Below, piece by piece: positions 19,744-30,417 of a stretch of 64,000 nt of DNA; the stretch's first letter is position 1, and every line of letters begins with the position of its first letter. The translations under genes were made by a program, and so were the position numbers. The notes beneath the pieces are model-generated. The model saw only the letters and a program-made list of their open reading frames with translations. It made no database searches and was not told where the DNA came from. Source of the DNA: Gammaproteobacteria bacterium (GTDB lineage Bacteria > Pseudomonadota > Gammaproteobacteria > GRL18); assembly GCA_016744375.1 (NCBI GenBank), contig JADGEM010000004.1, positions 46,930 to 110,929 of the forward strand, in the 5' to 3' direction.

Positions 19744-20676
19744 CTATAATCTTTCAATTATTTCTGGTATAACATCAAATAAATCAGCAACAAGTCCAAT
19801 ATCTGCTGCTTTAAAAATCATAGCATTGGGGTCTTTATTAATTGCAATAATAAATTGAGAGTCTTTGATTCCTGCTAAATGCTGAATAGCCCCTGAAATT
19901 CCAATAGCAATATAGATTCCTGGAGCCACAATCTGTCCCGTTTGACCGACTTGAAAATTGCCTGGAACAAACTCTGCATCAACAGCTGCTCGTGAAGCAC
20001 CAATCGCGGCACCCAGCTTATCAGCTAATGGTTCTATGGTTATCTGAAATTTCTCTTTACTCTCTAAACCCCGACCACCAGAAACAATTATTTTCGCATC
20101 ACATAAGTGCGGCCTTTTGGAGCTTGAAAGCTCCCTTTTTAGCAATTCTGTTTCATAGACAGTTGTAGCATTATCAAGCTTCAAAATTTCAGCCGAGTTT
20201 GAGTTCATCACAGCATTAAACGCAACACTTCTTACAGTAATAATTTTGATTCGATCAGTGCTTAGTACAGTTTCCAACGCATTGCCAGCATAAATGGGGC
20301 GCACAAATGTATTATCAGAAATTACTGAAACAATACTTGATAACTGTGCAACATCCAGCTGAGCAGCCAGTCTGGGTAAAATTGACTTGCCAAAACTACT
20401 TGCTGATGCCAGAACATGACTATAATGTTCTGGTACGATTTCATTTAACAAAGAAGCCATCGTCTCTGCAAGCTGATGTTCATATATTTTTTTATCTGCC
20501 AATAATACCTTTTGTACTCCCTGTAATTTAGCTGCCGATTCAGCTACTGTCTGGCATTCAAAACCAGCCACGAGCACATCAATTTTTGAACCAATCTTAC
20601 TAGCTGCATTCACAACGTTGGATGTTACGGAACTCAATTGATTATTATCATGTTCAGCTAAAACAAGAATCGTCAT
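19744..20676 (-). CDS. etfA: Electron transfer flavoprotein alpha subunit
   Basis: VSGGRGLESKEKF...GASRAAVDAEFVPGNFQVGQTGQIVAPGIYIAIGISGAIQHLAGIKDSQFIIAINKDPNAMIF. Confidence 0.96.
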   Translation of the reverse strand: MTILVLAEHDNNQLSSVTSNVVNAASKIGSKIDVLVAGFECQTVAESAAKLQGVQKVLLADKKIYEHQLAETMASLLNEIVPEHYSHVLASASSFGKSILPRLAAQLDVAQLSSIVSVISDNTFVRPIYAGNALETVLSTDRIKIITVRSVAFNAVMNSNSAEILKLDNATTVYETELLKRELSSSKRPHLCDAKIIVSGGRGLESKEKFQITIEPLADKLGAAIGASRAAVDAEFVPGNFQVGQTGQIVAPGIYIAIGISGAIQHLAGIKDSQFIIAINKDPNAMIFKAADIGLVADLFDVIPEIIERL

Positions 20677-20678
20677 AT

Positions 20679-21431
20679 TTATATCATCCTTGTTCTTTCT
20701 TTAAGTTTAATGATTAGCTCATCGACATTATTGACAATTTCACCTTCTCGTTCATCAGGTGCAGGAACGACTTTTAATGTTTGTAATCTTGGTTCCACAT
20801 CAACGCTCAGGCTATCTGATGAAATAACATCAAGCTGTTTTTTCTTTGCTTTCATTATATTCATCAAGGTAATATATCGTGGCGTATTTAAACGCAAATC
20901 AGTAGAGATAACTGCTGGCAATGTAATTTTTAAATTTTCCAGTCCACCATCAATTTCAGTCGTTACTAATAGCTCATTCTCTGATTTATTTTCGATTTCT
21001 GTAACAAACATAGCTTGGGACCAGCCAGTCAGTCCAGCTAACATTTGAGGGACCTGACTTGCATCATCGTCAATAGCCTGTTTGCCACAGATTACCAAGG
21101 ATGGATTTTCAGTAATACAAACACGAGCGAGCAACTTTGCTATTGCCAGAGGCTGTAACTCCATATCAGTGGAAATATGTATACTGCGATCGACTCCCAT
21201 AGCCATAGCCGAATATAATACTGAAACAGCATCATCAGCACCACAAGTAACAGCAATCAATTCACTTGTTGCATCACTTTCTTTTAATTGAAGTGCTGCC
21301 TCAATCGCAATTTCATCAAAAGGATTGATTGACATCTTTTCATTAGTAATATCAACACCGGATTCATCACTTTTTACTCGTACATGGACAGCCGGATCGA
21401 GCACTTTTTTTATTGGAATTAATATTTTCAT
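20679..21431 (-). CDS. etfB: Electron transfer flavoprotein beta subunit
   Basis: MKILIPIKKVLDP...INPFDEIAIEAALQLKE...VICGKQAIDDDASQVPQMLAGLTGW. Confidence 0.96.
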   Translation of the reverse strand: MKILIPIKKVLDPAVHVRVKSDESGVDITNEKMSINPFDEIAIEAALQLKESDATSELIAVTCGADDAVSVLYSAMAMGVDRSIHISTDMELQPLAIAKLLARVCITENPSLVICGKQAIDDDASQVPQMLAGLTGWSQAMFVTEIENKSENELLVTTEIDGGLENLKITLPAVISTDLRLNTPRYITLMNIMKAKKKQLDVISSDSLSVDVEPRLQTLKVVPAPDEREGEIVNNVDELIIKLKERTRMI

Positions 21432-22102
21432 TATTCGAGAGATAAGTTTTTGTAATAAACACTGATGGGCATATTAAACTGCTTAAAAAATAAGTTCCAG
21501 CTTTCGACCGATTCTATTAGTTTATGTGTTGGATCCCAGTCAAATAAGGCTTTTCTAGAGTTCTGACTGCTTGAAATAATAATTTCGATATAGAATAATT
21601 TCAGCTTTGGACAATTTTTTTCAAGAAATTTGAACAACTCCGTTAACTCATCCTGCTCCAGATGTGGAAGAACATCTCTGGTTACTATAACTTCTATATC
21701 TGAAAGTTTCTTATCAGGAAGGTTAAAGACATTTTGATACAAAAACGGCTTTATTTCTCTTTTGGCATTTTGACGTGCATAATTGCTTATATCAATGCCA
21801 ATAACATTTTTTGACAGCTTATAAAATTCATATAGGAGATAACCTTTTGCACAGCCAAAATCCAGAATGTTTTGAAAAGGAATTAATGCATGTATCTGTT
21901 TCGCACAAGCTGCATATCTTCCATCATATTTATACCCGCCAAATCCTTGCGGAACATCTGGATTATCATAGTAGTCTTGTCCAAATTCAAGATAGTCATC
22001 AGTAACATCTCTGCTACAGTCTCTAATACATTGTAAGCGTGAAGAATAGCTACTTTTCTGTTTAATACTCGAATAAATAAGAGGCTCTGTCAAAATCTTC
22101 AT
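21431..22102 (-). CDS. Class I SAM-dependent methyltransferase
   Basis: ILDFGCAKGYLLYEFYKLSKNVIGIDIS motif I; stop codon overlaps the etfB start. Confidence 0.8.
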   Translation of the reverse strand: MKILTEPLIYSSIKQKSSYSSRLQCIRDCSRDVTDDYLEFGQDYYDNPDVPQGFGGYKYDGRYAACAKQIHALIPFQNILDFGCAKGYLLYEFYKLSKNVIGIDISNYARQNAKREIKPFLYQNVFNLPDKKLSDIEVIVTRDVLPHLEQDELTELFKFLEKNCPKLKLFYIEIIISSSQNSRKALFDWDPTHKLIESVESWNLFFKQFNMPISVYYKNLSLE

Positions 22103-23199
22103 AGGGCAAAATTACCGATTTCATCACAAATGCAATCAATTACTGAATCATTAATGTGTTTAGCAATGGGTAAGCTAACAATTCTCTCAGCCCGATAGTC
22201 AGTATTCGTCAAGCTATCATATATATTGACAATACTATTAGCACTCATCCTATGATATGGACGAGGGTAATGGACTTTTAACTCAATTCCATATTTATTG
22301 TGCATTAAGTCAATAAATTTGTCTCTATTATTGATACAAACCATTAATAGATGATGAGACGAATTTGAAATTTGGTCAATTTCCGGCATTTTAATTATAT
22401 TTGAAATTTCAGCATAATAACGAAGAACTTTCTTCTCTCTCTCTTCTATTAAATCTCTATAATATTTTAACTTTATATTCAAAATAGCTGCCTGAATTTC
22501 ATCCAGCCTTGAATTCATACTGGGAAATTCAATATCATCCCGATTAATGTGTCCATGTGAACGAGCTTTTCGCAACCAGGCTGCATGCTCATCATCATTT
22601 GTAATGATAAATCCTGCATCTCCCATACTGGCAAGATTTTTAAGTGGATGAGCACTGAAAGCACCAAATTCCCCAAAACAACCAGCATGCTTCTTATCAT
22701 CTCTACTGCCAAATGCCTGGGCACAATCTTCTATCAAGGTAAGATTATGAGCCGTGCACCATTGCGCTATTTCCTTTACATCTGCCAGATAGCCTCCTAA
22801 ATGAACAAGAATAACGGCTTTGCTGCGAGAGGTAAGAGAACGCTTAAGGGAGTCAATTGACATTAATCCTGTCTGCTTATCTACATCACATAATACAGGT
22901 TTAGCACCTGCTAGCATAATAGATGAAACCGTTGCTAAATAACTATTAGAAACAGTAATGACTTCATCATCCGACGTCAACCCCAGACGCTGCATTGCTA
23001 ATACAAGCGCATCGGTTCCATTAGCTACACCCACGCAGTGCCCTGCACCTGTTTCTAATTTTATCTTTTCTTCAAAATCATCAAGTTCTTTCCCAAGAAC
23101 ATACTGCCCACTGCGTATTACCCTATAAACAGCAGCCTCAATCTCAGAAAAGTAATCTTGATTTTCAGCGATTAAATTAATAAATGGAACTTTAATCAT
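22099..23199 (-). CDS. DegT/DnrJ/EryC1-family PLP aminotransferase
   Basis: FINLIAENQDYFSEIEAAVYRVIRSGQYVLGKEL...GVANGTDALVLAM...AFSAHPLKNLASMGDAGFI (catalytic Lys). Confidence 0.92.
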   Translation of the reverse strand: MIKVPFINLIAENQDYFSEIEAAVYRVIRSGQYVLGKELDDFEEKIKLETGAGHCVGVANGTDALVLAMQRLGLTSDDEVITVSNSYLATVSSIMLAGAKPVLCDVDKQTGLMSIDSLKRSLTSRSKAVILVHLGGYLADVKEIAQWCTAHNLTLIEDCAQAFGSRDDKKHAGCFGEFGAFSAHPLKNLASMGDAGFIITNDDEHAAWLRKARSHGHINRDDIEFPSMNSRLDEIQAAILNIKLKYYRDLIEEREKKVLRYYAEISNIIKMPEIDQISNSSHHLLMVCINNRDKFIDLMHNKYGIELKVHYPRPYHRMSANSIVNIYDSLTNTDYRAERIVSLPIAKHINDSVIDCICDEIGNFAL

Positions 23200-23214
23200 A
23201 GCTTCAATTCAACT

Positions 23215-24654
23215 TCATATTAAGCCATCACGATAGAGCTTAAACATGAGAGGAGGAATTCCCCAATCATGTGCTCCAGCCTTGTCATGAACATCATTCA
23301 CCTGTCGTTCCCAGTCATTTCTAATTTGCTCCACCTGCCTGATATTTGAGGCCACAAAACCATGCTGATATTGTTCACTCATTAAACTATCCACATTCGC
23401 ACTAACTGCTTCTTCTCTAGTTAAATCATGGATGACAGAACGAGTAGGAGAAAAGATGTCAATATCAAAGGGTAAATCTTTAGCTAAAATAATGCGAACA
23501 AGAAAATCAGAAAGAACAGGACTGAGATGAAAACCATCTCTATTCGTTCCCGATATCATAAATAAATTGTCACAGGCAACTTGACCAATAAGCGGATATT
23601 GGTCAATAGAAATAGGTCGATTTCCTACATTGACTGAAACCAGCTCAGCATTATAAAAATTTTGATTAATTTCATAGGTAGCACTATGCAAAAGGTGTGA
23701 AACACTTGAAATTCTGGCACCATACTCCGGTATGGATGAAACAAAGTTACTGGCTCCAACCAGAATATGACAATCATTGCCTTCTGGTTCTTTAAAATAA
23801 GGCACGGTATACACACCACAGGCACCACCTCTATTGGGTGTTCTGACAACATTCTTATGGGGATATCCCTGTGTCTTAATTTCCATAGAAAGACCAACAC
23901 CACAATAAATGGACTGCACACCATCATCCAGTCCACTACGCTTCAAAAGTGAGGTGGCATCAATGCCATTAGCAATAATAAAGGTATCTGCCTCCAGCTC
24001 CTCACCATTAGTTAAAATGACCTTTGATATTTTACCTTCTGTATCAACAATTGTTTTGACACTGGAATCAATGCACTGAACATTATGAGAAGCAGCCATA
24101 ATTCGATCCAGTTTTTTTAGCACTATTTTGGGGTTCAACCACCCTTCATTATGAATATATACAGCACGTAAGGCACGAGCTGCAGCTGCAGGTTGGTAGT
24201 TTGGAATATCAACTGGGTCAACCAGGCTATGCTGTTCATTAAACTCATTTAATGCTGATAAAATTGCATTAAAATTTTTGTCATCAAGTTCATCTGACGT
24301 TGCATTATTTATAACGAAGGTTCCTTTTGAAAAACAACCGCCAGTATGAACCTGGCAAGTCGAACATTCTTCCGGTAAATGATCTCCTGCCATGGATATT
24401 AATTCTTCTTCAAAATCAGGCCAAACCTGTGTGGCCATATGACTTAATTGAAAATGAGTCAGGCTGGCTTCAGATTGAAGTGATGATGCAGTTATTTCAG
24501 CAAATGAGTTTAACATAGCACCGGCAGGAGCAGTGGCTCCTCCTTTTCTGTTACTGGGTCCAATAATAGAAATTTTTGAGCCCGGTTCATTCTGTAACAA
24601 GCGAAAAGCAACACTTAATCCGATTATTCCATTTCCTATAATTATATATTTCAT
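23215..24654 (-). CDS. DAO-family FAD-dependent oxidoreductase
   Basis: N-terminal dinucleotide motif IIIGNGIIGLSVAFRL and C-terminal NVGNRPISIDQYPLIGQ...NLFMISGTNRDGFHLSP. Confidence 0.85.
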   Translation of the reverse strand: MKYIIIGNGIIGLSVAFRLLQNEPGSKISIIGPSNRKGGATAPAGAMLNSFAEITASSLQSEASLTHFQLSHMATQVWPDFEEELISMAGDHLPEECSTCQVHTGGCFSKGTFVINNATSDELDDKNFNAILSALNEFNEQHSLVDPVDIPNYQPAAAARALRAVYIHNEGWLNPKIVLKKLDRIMAASHNVQCIDSSVKTIVDTEGKISKVILTNGEELEADTFIIANGIDATSLLKRSGLDDGVQSIYCGVGLSMEIKTQGYPHKNVVRTPNRGGACGVYTVPYFKEPEGNDCHILVGASNFVSSIPEYGARISSVSHLLHSATYEINQNFYNAELVSVNVGNRPISIDQYPLIGQVACDNLFMISGTNRDGFHLSPVLSDFLVRIILAKDLPFDIDIFSPTRSVIHDLTREEAVSANVDSLMSEQYQHGFVASNIRQVEQIRNDWERQVNDVHDKAGAHDWGIPPLMFKLYRDGLI

Positions 24655-24690
24655 ATCATAATATCTTGTTTAAAATGAGAATGCTTGTTG

Positions 24691-25449
24691 CTAAGGTTTG
24701 AGTATAAAGATAAATGCCTTGCCAACATTTTCCTGATGAGTATTAATAGTATCAATAGTAAAATTTTGACAAATAAAATTTAATAAATTACATTTTGTTT
24801 CAGGGTTTAACCAGTCTTGAATGACCACAATACCATCAGGCTTCAGAGACTTTTTGACCAGAGTGATTGCTTCCTGCATATCATTTACAGCCATCTCGCT
24901 TAAAACATTATTACAAAAAATAACATCAAAACCATGCTCGGTGCTACCTAATTTTTTAGTAAGCATGTTGTCCTTTTCAGTGTGAATTTGTGTTAAATGA
25001 TCGGATAGTGCATGCTGAAGAAAATAATCTCTGACTATTGCAACGGGCTGAATATACTCTAATCCATAATAACTTGCACCATGTTCAAGAACTGGTTTTG
25101 ACAGCATTCCATGACCAGAGCCAAAATCAAGAACACACTTGTCGTTTAGATTGATAAAATGGCTAATATTATTAATTTGAGCTTCAGCACGTTCTACATA
25201 AGCTAATACACTCTGTGCATCTTCACTATTTGGAGGTATATCCAGTTTATTAAGCATATCAATAATTCTGGAAACATCCTTTTTCTCTGTATTGGCTTTA
25301 ATATAATATCGTTGAGCCAATCTCATCCATTTTAAAAATTTCTCTCTTGCAGGCATATCCTCAAATAAAAAAGGGTAGGTGCCAAAGTTATTTATAAATT
25401 GATATTCCCATTTTTCAATGGGTAAATAGTTGTGTATTTCATTGCTCAT
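24691..25449 (-). CDS. SAM-dependent methyltransferase
   Basis: CVLDFGSGHGMLSKPVLEHGASYYGLEYI...FDVIFCNNVLSEM. Confidence 0.8.
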   Translation of the reverse strand: MSNEIHNYLPIEKWEYQFINNFGTYPFLFEDMPAREKFLKWMRLAQRYYIKANTEKKDVSRIIDMLNKLDIPPNSEDAQSVLAYVERAEAQINNISHFINLNDKCVLDFGSGHGMLSKPVLEHGASYYGLEYIQPVAIVRDYFLQHALSDHLTQIHTEKDNMLTKKLGSTEHGFDVIFCNNVLSEMAVNDMQEAITLVKKSLKPDGIVVIQDWLNPETKCNLLNFICQNFTIDTINTHQENVGKAFIFILKP

Positions 25450-25503
25450 AAATCTACCTAACCGATTTCAATCTTATTCCGTTTATTCCGGGCTGGTTAT
25501 CTA

Positions 25504-26613
25504 TTATATAAAATTAATATGCTGCACATCTTGCATAATAATGGAATTCATATATCGGTTGACAGAGTCCATTCGACAGTTTACTCTGCAGCTCTTAATA
25601 TCAAGTTTATTTTTTACAAAGTTAAAATTATTCATCCGTTTTGAACCTTCCCAAATATCCTGAAATGTTGTGTTGTTAATATTTCCCAAATTAAATCGCT
25701 CATCAAGCAAATAGGCACTACAGCTATAAACACTACCGTCAGCCATTATATAGGCCCATAGATTTGGTGTGGCATAGCAAGTTGTATACCTTTGCCTATT
25801 TCCATCAACATATTTTTTCATTGTTTGATCTCTGAAGATTACCTGAAAATGATCCGTTGACATTGAATTTAAATCATCTTTGTTACAAAGGTATTCCTCA
25901 TAGTTAATTGCTGAATATTGAGAGGTATCACTAAACAAATGTTGTGAGTAAGGTTTAATCACCAGATAATCTAAACCAATAATATCACGGCATATTTTTA
26001 CTAACTCCTTCATTTCATCAGAATTTTCAGGTAACAACAAAGACTGAGCACCTAATACAACATCAAGATTATTTCTACTTCTGTAATCAACCATTTTCTG
26101 TAAATGTTTAATCACTTTTTCAAAATCATGTTTGTCTGTTTTATGTATCTGACTATAAGTATCAGCGCTACCCGCATTAATTGATGCTTTTAACCAGGAT
26201 GTATGTGGAAGAGCTCTATCAAGAAAATCCTTAGGCAGCACCGTAGCATTGGTAGTAAACGCAACATCAATTCCAGAGTTTTTTGTTACTTCAGCCATTT
26301 CAGCAATTTGTTTATGTAGAAGCGGTTCACCTTCACCTGCATACATAATACTTTTTATTCCCAGACTAGATAATTCAGGAACCCGTTGCTTTATCACCTG
26401 TAAATCAAACCGAACCGGATTATAACCAACATAATCTACAGCACAGAATGAACAGCGATGATTACAGGCACCTATTGGTGAGATCTCTACATAAATGGGA
26501 TAAACTTTTTTTGCTAAAGTCCAGTCATCGCCTGCATCTAACAGCTGTGCAACGCGTTCAGGGTGGTAAACCAGTTTATGGCTTTCAATGCCGTATTTAT
26601 CAGTCATAGTCAT
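25504..26613 (-). CDS. Radical SAM protein with SPASM-like C-terminus
   Basis: CNHRCSFC (CxxxCxxC), YAGEGEPLLHK, C-terminal Cys residues YTTCYATPNLWAYIMADGSVYSCSAYL. Confidence 0.9.
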   Translation of the reverse strand: MTMTDKYGIESHKLVYHPERVAQLLDAGDDWTLAKKVYPIYVEISPIGACNHRCSFCAVDYVGYNPVRFDLQVIKQRVPELSSLGIKSIMYAGEGEPLLHKQIAEMAEVTKNSGIDVAFTTNATVLPKDFLDRALPHTSWLKASINAGSADTYSQIHKTDKHDFEKVIKHLQKMVDYRSRNNLDVVLGAQSLLLPENSDEMKELVKICRDIIGLDYLVIKPYSQHLFSDTSQYSAINYEEYLCNKDDLNSMSTDHFQVIFRDQTMKKYVDGNRQRYTTCYATPNLWAYIMADGSVYSCSAYLLDERFNLGNINNTTFQDIWEGSKRMNNFNFVKNKLDIKSCRVNCRMDSVNRYMNSIIMQDVQHINFI

Positions 26614-27379
26614 CTATTAAATTATGAATGGGATTATTAGAAAATTTTATATGCCAGTCATCATTTCCATCCCAGGGGACAAGCTTAACAGGATCAGACT
26701 GAGCTTTTTTTAGCATGTTAATCGTGCCTATGTCTTTATGAATATCATTATTTTTCCATGTTGCAATATGATTGATAAAGTGAGGAATAACCTCTGTACT
26801 AAAGTCAGTAGAAAATTCATTCTGTTTGATCCAGTCTACAATCTCAGGCTCAAGAATATACACTGCCGCGTTTGCTAAACGGGAAGGAGGCTTTTTTACT
26901 TTTTCATAAAAATTAATAACAACGCCCTGCTCATTTATTGCTACCACACCACAGCTTTCCGGATGCTCAGCCTCAAAAGTCATCATCGTCATCAGAGTCC
27001 CAGCGGGTCTATGGTTTTCATGGTAGTCAATGAAATCAGAGAAATTACAGTGGCACCAGTTATCCGCATGAGCAAGCAATATTTTATCACCTTGAAGAAA
27101 ATGATAATTTTCCCTGATTGTTCCAGCTGTACCGAGTAGAATCGGTTCATAAACCGATTCTACCCAGCACTTAAAATAGTCAAGCTTCAGAAAATTATTA
27201 TAAGTACCAGCATGATGATGTGTATTAACCAGTACTTTGCTAATCCCTTGTTCCTTCAATGTTGCCAGCCAGAATTCAAGAATGGGTTTACCATGCACAG
27301 GCATCAGACATTTTGGCCAAATATCAGTCAATGGTTGCAATCGAGTCCCTAAACCAGCAGCTAACAACATCGCTCTCAT
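26600..27379 (-). CDS. Sugar-phosphate nucleotidyltransferase
   Basis: MRAMLLAAGLGTRLQPLTDIWPKCLMPVHGKPILEFWL. Confidence 0.9.
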   Translation of the reverse strand: MRAMLLAAGLGTRLQPLTDIWPKCLMPVHGKPILEFWLATLKEQGISKVLVNTHHHAGTYNNFLKLDYFKCWVESVYEPILLGTAGTIRENYHFLQGDKILLAHADNWCHCNFSDFIDYHENHRPAGTLMTMMTFEAEHPESCGVVAINEQGVVINFYEKVKKPPSRLANAAVYILEPEIVDWIKQNEFSTDFSTEVIPHFINHIATWKNNDIHKDIGTINMLKKAQSDPVKLVPWDGNDDWHIKFSNNPIHNLIDDYD

Positions 27380-28806
27380 GGATTAATCGCCCGTTTCACT
27401 TCATCCAGGGTAAGAGGCGTATTACCCAGGCGTCCAACCTGTATTGCAGAAGCTAATGACCCCAATAGTGCCGACTGCCATATAGTTCCACCTACACAGA
27501 GTATCATTGCAGTCACAATTAACATTGAATCCCCAGCACCTGCTACATCTTTAGGAGTACTGTTAAGAGCTGGAATTCGATCAGTTGCAAAACCAATCTC
27601 TTCATCCTTACCGGCATGTATCAGCACACCTTCTTCTCCCAGCTTGAGCAAAATATTAAGTGCATTAGTCTGTTGTCTCAATTTTTCTGCCAATACAACC
27701 AATCCACTGCTATTATCATGCACAGCAACTCTTGCCTCATGCTCTGTTGGAGTCAATAGCTTCATATTTTTATATCGAGAAATGTCCCCAATCTGTGAAG
27801 AGCTTTGACTATCAGCAACAACATAGATATTTTTTTGAATGGCTATGTCTGAAATCATGTTAACCAGCTTATCAGGTAGGCAACCATAATTGAAGTCGGA
27901 AAAAACTAATAAATCAATATCATCAGCGACCTCATTCATCGCCTTTAGTATTTTTTTCTGTAGCTTGTGACTGATATCAGTCTGATGCAAATGGCTGACA
28001 CGCAAGAGCGTTTTATTTTTGCATCGATATCGTTGTTTCAACGTCGTAGGTCGATGTTTATCAATAACAAAATGTACACGAACGCTCATATCCGTCAACA
28101 TTTCCAGAGCCTGCTCATGCATTTCATCTTTTCCACAGATTGAAATAAAATCAACATGAGCACCAAGCCCTGCTGCATGTGCAGCAACAATACCCGCACC
28201 ACCAACAAAAAGTTGTTTATCAATAGGGGTAACGACGACAGTCGGATCTTCTTGTGACATTCCCAAAGGATCACATATAATATATTCATCCAGAATAAGA
28301 TCACCAATAACCGCTATTCGTAAATTTGCAACCAGATTAAGCTGCCGACAAAGTTCTTGATAAGTAATACGATGGCGTTTCATATAATCAACTGGAAACT
28401 GGAATGTTATTTTGTCTGAGGCAGCAAACTCCTGACGTAGCACTTCATATGAAGAAAAAGATATTTCGCCCGAATCAAATAATAATTCACCACCATATTG
28501 CTTCAATAAGTTTTCTTCAATATTATCCCTGCCTTCAAATTCTCTCCCTTTAACAAGAACATCAGGCTTTAAACGCTGTATTAATTGTTCAACCGTTTCA
28601 TTGGTTAAAAAAGCATCATCAACACAACTAATGCTGGATACGCCTTCAAGCCTTAAATCTTCAGGTACATGAATTGATTGAGATGAGCTGTGATCGGTAT
28701 GAACAGCTACTGTCAAATGATCACCACATTCGCTGGCAAAACGTAAAAAACGAATATGCCCAGGATGCAAAACATTAAAAACACCGATGACCAGTACATT
28801 TTTCAT
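27376..28806 (-). CDS. Bifunctional HldE-like protein: N-terminal nucleotidyltransferase + C-terminal PfkB-type kinase
   Basis: GVFNVLHPGHIRFLRFA (HxGH motif) at the N-terminus; kinase IAVIGDLILDEYIICDP...VGGAGIVAAHAAGLGA...DVAGAGDSMLI at the C-terminus. Confidence 0.9.
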   Translation of the reverse strand: MKNVLVIGVFNVLHPGHIRFLRFASECGDHLTVAVHTDHSSSQSIHVPEDLRLEGVSSISCVDDAFLTNETVEQLIQRLKPDVLVKGREFEGRDNIEENLLKQYGGELLFDSGEISFSSYEVLRQEFAASDKITFQFPVDYMKRHRITYQELCRQLNLVANLRIAVIGDLILDEYIICDPLGMSQEDPTVVVTPIDKQLFVGGAGIVAAHAAGLGAHVDFISICGKDEMHEQALEMLTDMSVRVHFVIDKHRPTTLKQRYRCKNKTLLRVSHLHQTDISHKLQKKILKAMNEVADDIDLLVFSDFNYGCLPDKLVNMISDIAIQKNIYVVADSQSSSQIGDISRYKNMKLLTPTEHEARVAVHDNSSGLVVLAEKLRQQTNALNILLKLGEEGVLIHAGKDEEIGFATDRIPALNSTPKDVAGAGDSMLIVTAMILCVGGTIWQSALLGSLASAIQVGRLGNTPLTLDEVKRAINP

Positions 28807-29384
28807 TTGTTATTCGACTTCATATGTTGCAGTCGATCAGCAAAATTATGGAGAATAAATTGATGTGCTATTTCTACCATTCCATAATCTTTACTATTGT
28901 TCCAAAAATTTATTTCACCCAATTTTCTGAGATGATTATTCGGCTCAAAACCACTTAAAGTGATCACTTTGGCAGACTTTTCTTTCGCAGCCTGCACTGC
29001 ATTGATGATATTTCTGGATTGTCCGGAACTGCTGATGGCTATCAATAAATCTCCTGCTCTCAATGTATGTTGAATAATGGTAGAAAATGCATATTCATAG
29101 CCATAATCATTTGTCATACAGGTCATCATTGCTGGTTCATGCAATGTATGAGCACTTATTTTACCAATGTTCATAAAATCAATCGCGGCGTGACTGGCAA
29201 CTGCTGCGCTCCCACCATTGCCAATAATATACAAATTACTTTTTAATTCACGGACTTTTATAAGATCCTGGTAAACATTATTAATACCATTTTCTAATGA
29301 GCAGGCAGCATTAGTGGCAGTCACTTCAGTTCTATTGACAATATGATTGAATTGCTCAAGACGTTTGTTAATGATTAGTTCCAT
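28803..29384 (-). CDS. SIS-domain phosphosugar isomerase (GmhA-like)
   Basis: LYIIGNGGSAAVASHAAIDFMN...LLIAISSSGQSRNIINAVQAAKEK. Confidence 0.88.
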   Translation of the reverse strand: MELIINKRLEQFNHIVNRTEVTATNAACSLENGINNVYQDLIKVRELKSNLYIIGNGGSAAVASHAAIDFMNIGKISAHTLHEPAMMTCMTNDYGYEYAFSTIIQHTLRAGDLLIAISSSGQSRNIINAVQAAKEKSAKVITLSGFEPNNHLRKLGEINFWNNSKDYGMVEIAHQFILHNFADRLQHMKSNNK

Positions 29385-30375
29385 TAATATTTTTACCTAA
29401 ATGTTCAAACCAGGCAGCAGTAGCGTGCCTGATCGTATCGGGCTCCCAAACAGGAGCATCTCGCCAGTCATATAAATGCTCAAGCATCCTTTCAACACCC
29501 TCTTCAAAACTAATATTTGCTTGCCATTTCAAGAGTTTTTGTATTTCCGATATATCAGCAAATGTACAATCAGGCTCGCCAGGACGTTTAGGCAGGTACA
29601 CAACATCTCCACCTAATAGCTCCACTAGCTTGTTTACACTATAATGATTACCACTACCAACATTAAGTGAAATGGCTGTCTCTGCACTTTCGGCAGCTCG
29701 TAAAAATGCAGCAGCAACATCAGTGACATAGGTAAAATCTCTGGTTTGAGAACCATCGCCAACAACAGTAAAGGGTTTATGATGGATCTTTTGCGCTAAA
29801 AAGACACCAAATACAGCACCATAGGCTCCTGTAGTACGGGATCTCGGTCCATATACATTGAATAACCGTAGTGCAATTGCTGGCATATGGTATGTTTTTG
29901 CCCAATGCATGACTAATTCTTCACCCATATATTTTGTCAGCGCATAAGGATATTGAGGTTGAATTTCAGCTGTTTCAGGCGTCGGATAAACATCTGGTAT
30001 GCCATAACTGGACGATGAGGCAGCGTAGATAAATCGTTTTACCTTTGCCGCCCTTGCTGCTTCAAGCACATTAAAGGTCCCTGTGACATTACAATCATAA
30101 TATTTAGCCGGGTTTTCAATAGAAGGCACAATATCCGCCATGCCGGCTAGATGAAAAACCCAGTCAACCTCTTCAAAACAGGGTTTAATGGCGTACAAGT
30201 CACAGATATCAGCCTGATAAAACTTAAAGTTTTCCCGATCCATTAACTGGCTGATATTTTCAAGCCTGCCACAGTCAAGATTATCAATTACAACGACATC
30301 ATGCCCCAGCTCAATCAGCCTATCAGCAAGATGACTGCCAATAAAACCACACCCTCCTGTAATTAATCCTTTCAT
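29368..30375 (-). CDS. NAD-dependent sugar epimerase/dehydratase
   Basis: GLITGGCGFIGSHLADRLIELGHDVVVIDNL...YPYALTKYMGE (YxxxK). Confidence 0.93.
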   Translation of the reverse strand: MKGLITGGCGFIGSHLADRLIELGHDVVVIDNLDCGRLENISQLMDRENFKFYQADICDLYAIKPCFEEVDWVFHLAGMADIVPSIENPAKYYDCNVTGTFNVLEAARAAKVKRFIYAASSSSYGIPDVYPTPETAEIQPQYPYALTKYMGEELVMHWAKTYHMPAIALRLFNVYGPRSRTTGAYGAVFGVFLAQKIHHKPFTVVGDGSQTRDFTYVTDVAAAFLRAAESAETAISLNVGSGNHYSVNKLVELLGGDVVYLPKRPGEPDCTFADISEIQKLLKWQANISFEEGVERMLEHLYDWRDAPVWEPDTIRHATAAWFEHLGKNINGTNH

Positions 30376-30417
30376 AACAATCTTATGCCACTTGATGAAT
30401 AGTACAAAATAGCCAGA

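Noticed and set aside
20710-21048. 112-aa plus-strand ORF
   Set aside because: Antisense to etfB, which is unambiguous.
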